A stretch of 64,000 nucleotides of DNA, taken from assembly GCF_028598555.1 (NCBI RefSeq), contig NZ_JAQRFN010000004.1:186001-250000 (forward strand). The letters are read 5' to 3'. A program made the position numbers and the translations under genes. Below are positions 17,071 through 25,073 of the stretch, piece by piece. Every line of letters starts with the position of its first letter. Within the stretch, counting starts at the first letter, position 1. The notes beneath the pieces were generated by a model, which searched no databases, had not been told where the DNA came from, and saw only the letters and a list, made by a program, of their open reading frames with translations. The stretch comes from Xenorhabdus anantnagensis (lineage in GTDB: Bacteria; Pseudomonadota; Gammaproteobacteria; Enterobacterales; Enterobacteriaceae).

Positions 17071-17505
17071 TTATGAAGAGAAATTCTCAATGACTTTAAA
17101 TTCAATAACGACAATTTCCATATCTGGCGAAAAATCGCCTATTTTTTCAAAAAAACGTTGATGCTCTAATTGCCAATGAAGCAAACTTCTATCTCCCTCA
17201 CCTTCTTTCCATGCCAGTTCTTCTGTCATTTCTGAAAATCGCATTAAATACATGGCAGTGACTCTGGCAACACAAACAGGATGTTCTCTACTGTCGAAGA
17301 CAATATAGGGATTGCCAACTGTAATTTTGCCATCCTCTGACTCATCAGAATGATAAGCGTAAAATGGGCAAGTCGTCGCTGTTTTAATACCTTTGGCAAC
17401 CAATTCAGCTAATTCATCATGCATAGCGGCTGAATCACCAAACACCCAACGTCCTGCTTTGGGATATTTACTTTTCATTACTTCAATAGCTTTATCTGTT
17501 TTCAT
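17071..17505 (-). CDS. ASCH-domain protein
   Basis: 144 residues from ATG 17505. The frame stays open to 17601, but the extra 32 residues are not part of the domain. The ASCH beta-barrel is indicated by the basic patch at GIKTATTCPFYAYHSDESED, the DSREHPVCVARVTAMYLM strand and the C-terminal EIVVIEF. ASCH proteins are thought to bind RNA, and some are ribonucleases or hydrolases of modified cytidine. No operon partners. Confidence 0.75.
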   Translation of the reverse strand: MKTDKAIEVMKSKYPKAGRWVFGDSAAMHDELAELVAKGIKTATTCPFYAYHSDESEDGKITVGNPYIVFDSREHPVCVARVTAMYLMRFSEMTEELAWKEGEGDRSLLHWQLEHQRFFEKIGDFSPDMEIVVIEFKVIENFSS

Positions 17506-17645
17506 ATTATCTTTTAGATGTTTCGTTAAGTTTAACGTGGGTTTATTTACTAACATAATGACACCATTTATCACCACAACTTTATGCCAACTATATGACA
17601 CAGCTTCATATTATAAGATTAATAAATGTAATGATTACTGAGTTT

Positions 17646-17665
17646 GGGCGGTCAGGACACCGCCC
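17646..17665 (-). terminator. Short GC-rich hairpin
   Basis: GGGCGGT (17646-17652) and ACCGCCC (17659-17665) with a 6-base loop, 42 bp past the aminotransferase end. It lacks a T run, so termination is uncertain. Confidence 0.35.
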
Positions 17666-17707
17666 ATTGAATAAATTAATAATGATGGAGATTATCTGCA
17701 TACTTAT

Positions 17708-19054
17708 TTATTTAATCTGGTGTAGAACATCACCCACAGCATTGAACAAACGATCAAAATCATCAGTTTCAGCATTGAACATAGGGCCAAATTGCAACGC
17801 ATCACCACTAAAACGCACATAAAAACCCGCTTTCCATAATGCAATACCGGCATCAAAAGACCGAATCGCCGCATCTCCGTTCCGTGGAGCAAGTTGAATT
17901 GCTCCCACCAGCCCACAGTTACGAATATCTACCACATTCGGACAGTGCTTCAGTTCATGTAGTGCTTGTTCAAAATGTGGAGCCAATTCAGCGGATTGTT
18001 GCAGTAAATTCTCTTTTTCCAGCAGCTCTAAGGAAGCTAATCCTGCGGCACAAGCAACGGGATGAGCAGAATAGGTATAACCGTGGCTGAACTCGATCAT
18101 ATGCTCTGGCAGAGGCTGAGACATAAACGCCTCATAGATCTTACTGGTGGCAACGACACCCCCCAAAGGAATTGCACCGTTGGTTACTTGTTTAGCGAAA
18201 TTAAGAATATCGGGGGTAACACCGAAATACTCAGCGCCACTCCAATGACCCAAACGTCCGAAGCCGGTAATCACTTCATCGAAAATCAGCAAGATATCGT
18301 GTTGGGTGCAGATTTCCCGCAAACGTTGTAAGTAGCCTTGTGGCGGGATAATAGCGCCAGCAGATCCCGCAAGAGGCTCAACGATAACAGCGGCAATATT
18401 ACTGGCATCATGCAGTTCGATGAGTTTCAATAATTCATCAGCCAGTTCACGGCCACCAGCCGATGGTATTCCTTTAGTAAAAGCCATATTGGGTTGTAAT
18501 GTATGTGGCAGATGGTCAACATCCATAAACTGACCAAACATTTTTCGATTTCCACTAATACCACCAAGGCTGGTTCCGGCAATATTGACGCCATGATAAC
18601 CACGAGCCCGACCAATAAATTTAGTCTTTGCGGATTGTCCTTGAATCCGCCAGTAAGCACGAGCCATTTTTACTGCGGTATCAACGGCTTCCGAACCAGA
18701 GCTGGTAAAAAATACATGATTTAAATCACCGGGCATAAGACTGGCAATTTTATCTGCCAACTTAAATGACAAAGGATGTCCATATTGGAAACCGGGTGAA
18801 TAATCCAATGTACCCAATTGTTCAGTAACAGCCTGACGAATTTCAGTTCGTGTATGGCCTGCTCCACACGTCCATAAGCCTGACAGGCTGTCATAAATAC
18901 GCCGGCCTTGATCATCAACCAGCCAGTTTCCCTCTGCGGAGACAATTAAGCGTGGATCTTGTTGAAAATGACGATTAGCACTGAACGGCATCCAATGTGC
19001 TTTAAGGTTCAGTGTTTGAAACGGATTGGTTTGAAATGGATGGTTATCTGACAT
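17708..19054 (-). CDS. Class III aminotransferase, omega-amino acid (beta-alanine)--pyruvate type
   Basis: 448 residues, a fold-type I PLP enzyme transferring an omega-amino group to pyruvate. Class III signatures are clear: SGLWTCGAGHTRTEI near the N terminus, FFTSSGSEAVDTAVKMARAY (phosphate cup), IVEPLAGSAGAIIPPQGYL, then LLIFDEVITGFGRLG with the PLP-ring Asp. NFAKQVTNGAIPLGGV carries the Schiff-base Lys near residue 288. The START (M)PFSANRHF resembles beta-alanine:pyruvate transaminases. GAGGAG precedes the ATG. It probably degrades amines or beta-alanine; the substrate is not proven. Confidence 0.88.
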   Translation of the reverse strand: MSDNHPFQTNPFQTLNLKAHWMPFSANRHFQQDPRLIVSAEGNWLVDDQGRRIYDSLSGLWTCGAGHTRTEIRQAVTEQLGTLDYSPGFQYGHPLSFKLADKIASLMPGDLNHVFFTSSGSEAVDTAVKMARAYWRIQGQSAKTKFIGRARGYHGVNIAGTSLGGISGNRKMFGQFMDVDHLPHTLQPNMAFTKGIPSAGGRELADELLKLIELHDASNIAAVIVEPLAGSAGAIIPPQGYLQRLREICTQHDILLIFDEVITGFGRLGHWSGAEYFGVTPDILNFAKQVTNGAIPLGGVVATSKIYEAFMSQPLPEHMIEFSHGYTYSAHPVACAAGLASLELLEKENLLQQSAELAPHFEQALHELKHCPNVVDIRNCGLVGAIQLAPRNGDAAIRSFDAGIALWKAGFYVRFSGDALQFGPMFNAETDDFDRLFNAVGDVLHQIK

Positions 19055-19256
19055 TTTTTAACTCCTCACACAAGGTTGTAACAAAGAGTTTGCAATGAAA
19101 CTATACTCAAGTTAAATCTCAATTATCGAATCATTAGTTACGAGTTTAATTACGTAAACGAAATCAACAAACTAGCTTCTGGTTGGAAAATGCTGTCCTA
19201 AAAAATTTTAACAAATCCATCAAAAATGCAGTAAGATTAGCGCCCAATCGTGGAAA

Positions 19257-19736
19257 TTGATTTGGGCCATTAATTTGTTATCACTTTTTCGCCTCTCGCA
19301 GCGTCGGACACCTGCCTTTATCGCCTTACTCGCGATTTTGATGCTGTTCATTGCGCCTGTGGTATCGAAAACGCTGGAACACCATCGTGAAAATGGAACG
19401 TGTGAAAGCGGCATGAATCACTGCATGTCTATGTCTGATATGCAGAATAGTGATAACAATACTCACCACAACCCAAGTTACCATCAAACATCCCCATCGC
19501 TTCATTCCATGAACCATCATCATGGTTCTGATCATATCCATATAGGATTGATGGATGATATTGCTTGTGGTTACTGCCAACTTCTGATTAACCTGCCATT
19601 ATTGGCAGAAGGTTTTGTTCCTTTCATTTTGCTGGCGCTTATTGTGTCTCGGGCACCACCAGCATCACGTCTTTCTGGCTCAACTATTCGGCTGTTTTAC
19701 GGCGAATCACAACCACGCGCCCCTCCCCTTAATTAG
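19257..19736 (+). CDS. DUF2946 family protein, His/Met-rich
   Basis: About 159 residues. An N-terminal membrane segment (AFIALLAILMLFIAPVVS) is followed by an exposed stretch loaded with His, Met and Cys, then a conserved ACGYC motif, a second hydrophobic segment and the family ending RAPPL. DUF2946 genes commonly sit beside copper-type TonB receptors, as here, and are presumed to bind copper. No ATG lies before the first membrane segment, so a TTG (19257 or 19272) or similar start is likely. It is 117 bp upstream of the receptor and co-directional. Confidence 0.7.
   Translation: MIWAINLLSLFRLSQRRTPAFIALLAILMLFIAPVVSKTLEHHRENGTCESGMNHCMSMSDMQNSDNNTHHNPSYHQTSPSLHSMNHHHGSDHIHIGLMDDIACGYCQLLINLPLLAEGFVPFILLALIVSRAPPASRLSGSTIRLFYGESQPRAPPLN
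19721..19728 (-). other. KOPS octamer (FtsK orienting sequence)
   Basis: GGGGAGGG on the minus strand, inside the end of the DUF2946 gene, pointing left toward dif. Confidence 0.55.
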
Positions 19737-19853
19737 TCTATTTATTTGAAATAAATCATTTTATTTTCCTTGCCCTACATAATGTGTACGGCGATTTTTT
19801 AATGTTTTAAATAAATTCCAAGACCGAATTTGTTACTAATTAGGGATTTTTTT

Positions 19854-21848
19854 ATGTCTGCTGCACAATTATTTCGTGTATCACCTTTGACAGCTGCTTT
19901 GACTATCGCACTTTCTTTACCAATCAGTGGCTGGGCTGCCAATGAGGAACACGCCAAAGAAACACACACAGTAAATGACAATGAAGTCGTGATAACAGTA
20001 ACTGCTCCGGCAACGTCGCCACTTGAAGTGGCATCTTCACTAAAAACGCCTCGTCAACCAATTCCTGCCAGCGATGGTTCTGATTACCTGAAAACTATTC
20101 CCGGTTTTTCACAGATCCGTAATGGTGGTACTAATGGTGATCCTGTATTCCGTGGCATGTTTGGCTCACGTTTGAGAATGCTGATTGATGATAGTGAAAT
20201 TCTGGGTTCTTGTGGTGGACGTATGGATGCGCCAAGTTCTTATATTTCACCAGAAAGTTATGATGTTCTGAGTTTAGTGAAAGGCCCACAAACAGTACTT
20301 TGGGGAGCAGGAAACTCAGCAGGAACTATCCGTTTCGAACGTACTCGTCCTCAGTTTGAACAACTGGGTGCACAAGGTAATGCCAGCACAGTTATTGGTT
20401 CTAATGGCCGTTGGGATGGTAATGCTGATTTCAGTATCGGCAATGAGCTGGGTTATATTCGTCTGATTGGTAATAAATCCCGCTCCAATGACTATAAAGA
20501 TGGTAATGGTCATCGTGTTCCGTCCCGTTGGGATAAATGGAATACCGATATTGCATTGGGTTTGACTCCTGATGAAAATACATTACTGGAGTTTAGCGCC
20601 GGACAAGGTGATGGTGAAGCGCGCTATGCTACGCGTGGGATGGATGGTTCTCAATTCAAGCGCAAAAGTTTTGGCGTGCGTTTTGAAAAATCTAATATTG
20701 GTGAGGTGTTTGACAAATTCGAAAGTAATTTTTATTACAACTACACCGACCATGTAATGGATAATTATTCCATGCGTACACCTCTACACATGGAAATGGC
20801 CTCAGAGCCGGATCGCCTTACCATGGGTGGTCGTATGATGGGAACTTGGGTTTGGGAGGATTTCAAATTGCAGAGCGGATTAGATATGCAAACGAATATC
20901 CACCGTTCCAACACCGATCATTACATGGAAAAAAATAAAAGGATGGGTTGGCAGAAAAATGCACGTTTCCGTAACTATGGCCTTTTCAGTGAATTAACGT
21001 GGGATGCAACTGAACAGAGTAAAGTTATCGGTGGTGCACGTATGGATCGTGCAACAGCATATAAATACTCTACCCAACAAGAGCGCAAAGAGACCCTTCC
21101 CGCTGGCTTTATCCGATTTGAACATCATCTGAAAGACGTTCCCGTGATGTTCTATGCCGGTGTGGGTTATACCGAGCGTTTCCCTGATTATTGGGAGATA
21201 TTTTCAAAGAAAGCAGGTGAAAATGTTTTCACTAATATAAAAACTGAAAAAACCACCCAGTTGGATATCGGTGCGCAATATAACGATAACCAATTGAAGG
21301 GTTGGGTATCAGCATATGTGGGTAAGGTGAATGATTTCATTATATTTAACTATGAAAACCAAGATCCAGCTCATAACGTTAATGCCACCATTATGGGCGG
21401 AGAAACAGGACTTGCTTATAAGTTCAACGAACATTGGAAAACTGATGCCAGTTTGGCGTATTCCTGGGCACAAAATACCACCAATCATCGTCCACTGCCG
21501 CAGATCCCACCTTTGGAAGCACGTTTTGGCCTGACTTGGGAACATGGTGATTGGACGAGCAGTGGTTTGTTGCGTCTGGTAAACAGTCAACACCGAGTAG
21601 CAATCAATGAAGGTAACGTTGTCGGCAAAGATTTTGGTAGCAGTAAAGACTTTGCCATTCTATCTGCAAATACAGCCTATAAAGTGACTAAAAATATTCA
21701 GGTCAGTGCCGGCGTTGATAACATTTTTAATAAAGCTTATAGCGAACATCTTAACTTAGCGGGAAACCAGGGCTTTGGTTATTCTGGCAACACAGCAGTA
21801 AACGAGCCTGGCCGTACTTATTGGGCAAGAATGAATGTTAAGTTCTAA
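19854..21848 (+). CDS. TonB-dependent copper receptor (OprC/NosA-like)
   Basis: 664 residues from ATG 19854, chosen for AGGGA eight bases upstream. A signal peptide ends near SGWAA, followed by a TonB-box-like NEVVITVTAPA, a plug domain (LKTIPGFSQIRNGGTNGDPVFRG) and a 22-strand barrel with a C-terminal Phe (NVKF). GSCGGRMDAPSSYISPE, with its Cys and Met, is the copper-receptor hallmark, and the external loops are Met/His-rich (MDNYSMRTPLHMEMAS). It imports copper or a copper chelate with TonB energy. The upstream DUF2946 gene is its usual companion. Ends in a strong terminator. Confidence 0.9.
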   Translation: MSAAQLFRVSPLTAALTIALSLPISGWAANEEHAKETHTVNDNEVVITVTAPATSPLEVASSLKTPRQPIPASDGSDYLKTIPGFSQIRNGGTNGDPVFRGMFGSRLRMLIDDSEILGSCGGRMDAPSSYISPESYDVLSLVKGPQTVLWGAGNSAGTIRFERTRPQFEQLGAQGNASTVIGSNGRWDGNADFSIGNELGYIRLIGNKSRSNDYKDGNGHRVPSRWDKWNTDIALGLTPDENTLLEFSAGQGDGEARYATRGMDGSQFKRKSFGVRFEKSNIGEVFDKFESNFYYNYTDHVMDNYSMRTPLHMEMASEPDRLTMGGRMMGTWVWEDFKLQSGLDMQTNIHRSNTDHYMEKNKRMGWQKNARFRNYGLFSELTWDATEQSKVIGGARMDRATAYKYSTQQERKETLPAGFIRFEHHLKDVPVMFYAGVGYTERFPDYWEIFSKKAGENVFTNIKTEKTTQLDIGAQYNDNQLKGWVSAYVGKVNDFIIFNYENQDPAHNVNATIMGGETGLAYKFNEHWKTDASLAYSWAQNTTNHRPLPQIPPLEARFGLTWEHGDWTSSGLLRLVNSQHRVAINEGNVVGKDFGSSKDFAILSANTAYKVTKNIQVSAGVDNIFNKAYSEHLNLAGNQGFGYSGNTAVNEPGRTYWARMNVKF

Positions 21849-21889
21849 TATTTTCTATCCTTAGCATTATCTTTTTAGATTAGAAACAT

Positions 21890-21921
21890 TTCGCCCTGAC
21901 TTATGCCAGGGCGAATTTTTT
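21890..21921 (+). terminator. Rho-independent terminator of the copper receptor gene
   Basis: TTCGCCCTG (21890-21898) and CAGGGCGAA (21907-21915) form a stem with an 8-base loop, followed by six T. Confidence 0.9.
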
Positions 21922-22006
21922 AAATATCTTTAAGAAAAGATAACTTTCATAGTTAGTTTAATAGTGTCTTTCAAAGAAGATACTTTTGTGACTTATCAGA
22001 AAAACC

Positions 22007-22498
22007 TCAGCTAGCTGATTCATTAGCCAGCAACCAATGACGTAACAACGTTGCAAGTTGCTCTTGTTGAGTTTCGGTCAACGGTTCAAGAATCGCTTTT
22101 TGGTTCTCCAAATGACTTTCCACTGCTTTATCTATCAATGCCTTCCCTTTTGATGTCAGAAAAACTTTGCAACTGCGTCGGTCTTCTTCATTAGCGATAC
22201 GTTCAACCAATCCTCGTTGTACCATATGCTCAATACGAGTGCTCATTGCTCCAGAAGTGAGCATAACGGATTGATACATTTCAGTAGGCGTAATTGGGGC
22301 GTTATTGCGACGCAACGTCGCAAGGATATCAAATTCTATGGTGCTTAGGTCGTGTTCTTTGAAAGCATGTTGTAGACGTTGTTCAATAATTTTGTTTACG
22401 CGACATAGCCGTCCAATGATGCCCATTGACGACGGATCAAGGTCTGGGCGTTGCTGTTCCCACTGTATCAGTAATCGGTCAACGTGATCGTACTTCAT
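22007..22498 (-). CDS. pecS: PecS-like MarR-family regulator
   Basis: 163 residues with a MarR winged helix at about 50-125 (STIEFDILATLRRNNAPITP, MLTSGAMSTRIEHMVQRGLV, the NEEDRRSCKVFLTSKG wing). The N-terminal extension YDHVDRLLIQWEQQRPDLDP followed by SSMGIIGRL is typical of PecS/UrtR-type regulators, which respond to urate or oxidative signals. It is divergent from a PecM-like exporter with a 187-bp shared region, exactly the pecS-pecM layout of Dickeya, where PecS represses pigment, virulence and pecM genes. Confidence 0.8.
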   Translation of the reverse strand: MKYDHVDRLLIQWEQQRPDLDPSSMGIIGRLCRVNKIIEQRLQHAFKEHDLSTIEFDILATLRRNNAPITPTEMYQSVMLTSGAMSTRIEHMVQRGLVERIANEEDRRSCKVFLTSKGKALIDKAVESHLENQKAILEPLTETQQEQLATLLRHWLLANESAS

Positions 22499-22570
22499 GC
22501 TTTTTTCCCTATTTATTTTATTTCGACAAAAAGATACTTGATAAAAATCGTTTAGGCTATTATTTTAATT

Positions 22571-22588
22571 TATCTTCATGCAAAGATA
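22571..22588. promoter_or_regulatory. Candidate PecS/MarR operator
   Basis: TATCTT (22571-22576) and AAGATA (22583-22588) form an inverted repeat with a 6-base spacer between the divergent genes. The decamer AAAGATACTT occurs at 22582-22591 and again at 22530-22539, suggesting two binding sites. Confidence 0.5.
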
Positions 22589-22685
22589 CTTTAAGTCGTG
22601 TCATATTCAAGATGATAGTTTGATTTGATGAGCGTTTGAGTAGACAAGGGAGACGAAGAAATGAATAACTTAGAAGGATATCAGC

Positions 22686-23573
22686 ATGTCAGAAATTAAA
22701 ACCGTTCCGAATCTTTTACTGACTGCATTGGCCCCGATTGTTTGGGGAAGTACTTACATCATTACAACAGAAGTATTACCACCCAATATGCCTTTACTGG
22801 CTTCCACCATCAGGGCATTACCTGCCGGTATATTATTACTGCTAATTTGCCGTACTGCGCCCAATGGAATTTGGTGGCTACGTATTATGGTATTGGGATT
22901 ACTTAATATTGGGGCTTTTTTTTATTTCCTCTTTGTTGCAGCAGAATATCTCCCTGGTGGCACGGCGTCACTGATTATGGCTTGCCAACCTATTATTGTT
23001 ATCTTGTTAAGTACTTACATACTGAAAACTTCCCTGACAATAAAACACATCATTTCTGCAATCTTGGGGATTATAGGGATCAGCTTATTAGTATTGAATT
23101 CAGCCACCAGCTTAAATTGGCAAGGTGTTATTGCTGGCTTGGCAGGATGCTGCTGCATGGCGTTAGGTGTAGTGTTGACTAAATATTGGATCCGCCCCGC
23201 CAATTTATCATTACTCAGTTTTACGGGTTGGCAATTAACACTTGGGGGCTGCATATTATTGCCCATCGCTATTTTTATGGAAGGTTTACCACAACATCTT
23301 ACTGTGACCAATCTTCTCGGTTACGGTTATTTATGCATGATTGGTGCAGTATTTTCTTATATCATTTGGTTTCGTGGAATTGAAAAGTTACCTGTTGTGA
23401 CAATCTCTTTTTTGGGATTTCTCAGCGCGGTCTCAGCTTGTATTTTAGGCTATCTGTTTCTAAAACAAACATTTTCCTTGCCACAAATGTTTGGAGCATG
23501 CACCATCATTATTTCTGTTTGGCTTTCGATTCCCCGGAATCAGATAGAAAAAACCGATAATCCTACAAATTAA
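22686..23573 (+). CDS. pecM: PecM-like EamA/DMT exporter
   Basis: 295 residues with ten predicted membrane segments in two EamA repeats. APIVWGSTYIITTEVLPPNM and the GYLFLKQTF region are typical of PecM-type drug/metabolite exporters. In Dickeya PecM exports the pigment indigoidine; here the cargo is unknown because no indigoidine genes are present. It is driven by the promoter shared with pecS and followed after 29 bp by an FMN reductase gene, so the two probably form an operon. AAGGATATCAGC precedes the ATG. Confidence 0.82.
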   Translation: MSEIKTVPNLLLTALAPIVWGSTYIITTEVLPPNMPLLASTIRALPAGILLLLICRTAPNGIWWLRIMVLGLLNIGAFFYFLFVAAEYLPGGTASLIMACQPIIVILLSTYILKTSLTIKHIISAILGIIGISLLVLNSATSLNWQGVIAGLAGCCCMALGVVLTKYWIRPANLSLLSFTGWQLTLGGCILLPIAIFMEGLPQHLTVTNLLGYGYLCMIGAVFSYIIWFRGIEKLPVVTISFLGFLSAVSACILGYLFLKQTFSLPQMFGACTIIISVWLSIPRNQIEKTDNPTN

Positions 23574-23602
23574 TTAACGAGTAAAAAATAACAGGAAAAT
23601 TA

Positions 23603-24199
23603 ATGAATCTTACTATAATTTCAGGCAGCCAACGCCCGGATTCCCGTAGCCAACGTGTGGCTTGTTATTTGCAAAAATTAAGTAGCGAACATGGCTTTAC
23701 CGATATAGAACTTTTGGATCTCTCTAATATAGAGTTGCCATTACATGATGGTTTTACGACAGATATATCAGCGGAATCTCATCCCTGGCAGGCGATTGCA
23801 CGATATTTAAGAAAGAGTGAAGCATTCATCTTTGTTACTCCAGAATGGCATGGAATGGCAACTCCAGCATTAAAGAATTTTTTATTACATTGTTCTATAA
23901 CAGAATTAGGTCATAAACCAACATTATTGGCGAGTGTATCGGGTGGAATTAACGGTGTTTACCCACTTTGCGAATTACGTATGACCGGTTTTAAAAATAA
24001 TCATGTTTGTTTCTTGCCTGACCATTTAATTTTCCGTCAGGGTGAAAACTTGATTTCGAAAGATCTGGTTTGTAACGATGAGGCATTTGAAAGCCGAGTT
24101 AACTATACGCTGAAACTACTTAAGTCTTATGCTAAGGCATTGAAGCAAGTCCGCGAAGATATTGGCGAAGAAAGTGAAAATTATCTGTATGGCATGTAA
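23603..24199 (+). CDS. NADPH-dependent FMN reductase-like flavoprotein
   Basis: 198 residues with a flavodoxin-like fold. The phosphate-binding loop is SGSQRPDSRSQRVA at residues 7-20. The FVTPEWHGMATPALKNFL segment is the characteristic TPEYNG-type FMN-binding motif, followed by a glycine-rich SVSGGINGVYPL. It should reduce FMN, quinones or azo compounds with NAD(P)H. It lies 29 bp after pecM, so it is probably under PecS control with a redox or detoxification role. Confidence 0.8.
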   Translation: MNLTIISGSQRPDSRSQRVACYLQKLSSEHGFTDIELLDLSNIELPLHDGFTTDISAESHPWQAIARYLRKSEAFIFVTPEWHGMATPALKNFLLHCSITELGHKPTLLASVSGGINGVYPLCELRMTGFKNNHVCFLPDHLIFRQGENLISKDLVCNDEAFESRVNYTLKLLKSYAKALKQVREDIGEESENYLYGM

Positions 24200-24375
24200 T
24201 TAGCTGGTATCCAGTTCCTTATGAGTAAACCTCGGTTCAGAAATTTGAGCCGAGAGTATCTGTTTAAATGCGGATAAAAAATACACTTTATTTTTTACTA
24301 TAAAGCTATAAATGTAGCTATGATGAGGCTAAGAAAAGAAAATAAGGATATTTCTAACAAAAGCACAATAACAGA

Positions 24376-24654
24376 TTGAGTTACATTGGCTGTATAAAAA
24401 CACAGTATATCGTATTTTTGGCATTTTTGTTTAATAATAAAGCATTGTTGGCTTTCTATTTGTTCGAGTTGATTAATGTGTCAGCAGCCGAAGAAGTGCT
24501 GGCTTTGTTTATAAATAGACATTGGTTGTCTGATAATTGTTTTATGACTGGTAATTTAGTCAATGTGACTAGTTTTTTTTATCTTGTTCCAAGTGTGACT
24601 GCAATAATGGATTATTTGTTTTTGGGTAATAAATTATCTAATTTAAGCGCATAA
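24376..24654 (+). pseudogene. C-terminal remnant of an EamA-family transporter
   Basis: A 92-codon frame starting at a TTG ends with NVTSFFYLVPSVTAIMDYLFL, then GNKLSNL. This is the recognisable ninth-tenth membrane segment region of EamA exporters (usually SLFYLVPVVTALLAWLLFGE). Only this end survives, and it runs into the stop end of the acetyltransferase gene. It has no start of a whole transporter upstream. Likely inactive. Confidence 0.5.
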
Positions 24655-25060
24655 AATATTCTTTGCATCCCGTATTTTCATCTATTTCTTCGCTGACAAC
24701 GTAAAACCCCTGCGATAAGTAGAACTTATAACTTGCTTGGTTTTGCTGATAAACCGATAACGTGAGTTCAGTTCTTCGATTTTTGGCATCATTCACTAAT
24801 GCTTTGCCTATTCCCTGCCCCTGTTTATCTGGTGATACAAAAACGGCGGCCAAGTTATCTTCGTGCAGTGCATAAAAGCCGATAACATTAGCTCCTTGTA
24901 CATAGACATATACTTCTGAGGCCGGGAGATAGATATGTCTCATGTTTTGGACTTGTGACTGCCAAAATTCAGACGCCACAAAATTGTGAGCTTTAATGGA
25001 AGCCTCTAACCAAATAGACAGAACTGCTTCCATATCTGCTTCTGTAAAAGTTCTGATCAC
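24638..25060 (-). CDS. GNAT-family N-acetyltransferase (YjaB-like)
   Basis: 140 residues with the complete GNAT fold. The acetyl-CoA loop is visible as FVSPDKQGQGIGKALV (Q/R-x-x-G-x-G/A), followed by TLSVYQQNQASYKFYLSQGF, the typical helix with Asn and Tyr. The acceptor is unknown. It starts at a GTG at 25060 with AGGGG upstream and lies 13 bp past the end of the MFS gene on the same strand, so the two may be co-transcribed. Confidence 0.82.
   Translation of the reverse strand: MIRTFTEADMEAVLSIWLEASIKAHNFVASEFWQSQVQNMRHIYLPASEVYVYVQGANVIGFYALHEDNLAAVFVSPDKQGQGIGKALVNDAKNRRTELTLSVYQQNQASYKFYLSQGFYVVSEEIDENTGCKEYFMRLN
24813..24820 (-). other. KOPS octamer (FtsK orienting sequence)
   Basis: GGGCAGGG on the minus strand, inside the GNAT acetyltransferase gene, pointing left toward dif. 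Confidence 0.55.
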
Positions 25061-25073
25061 TTTTTAATATCCC

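Noticed and set aside
19068-19092. Ter-like GGTTGTAACAAAG before the aminotransferase gene
   Set aside because: The core GTTGTAAC is present but the AT before it and TAA after it are not; too degenerate to call.
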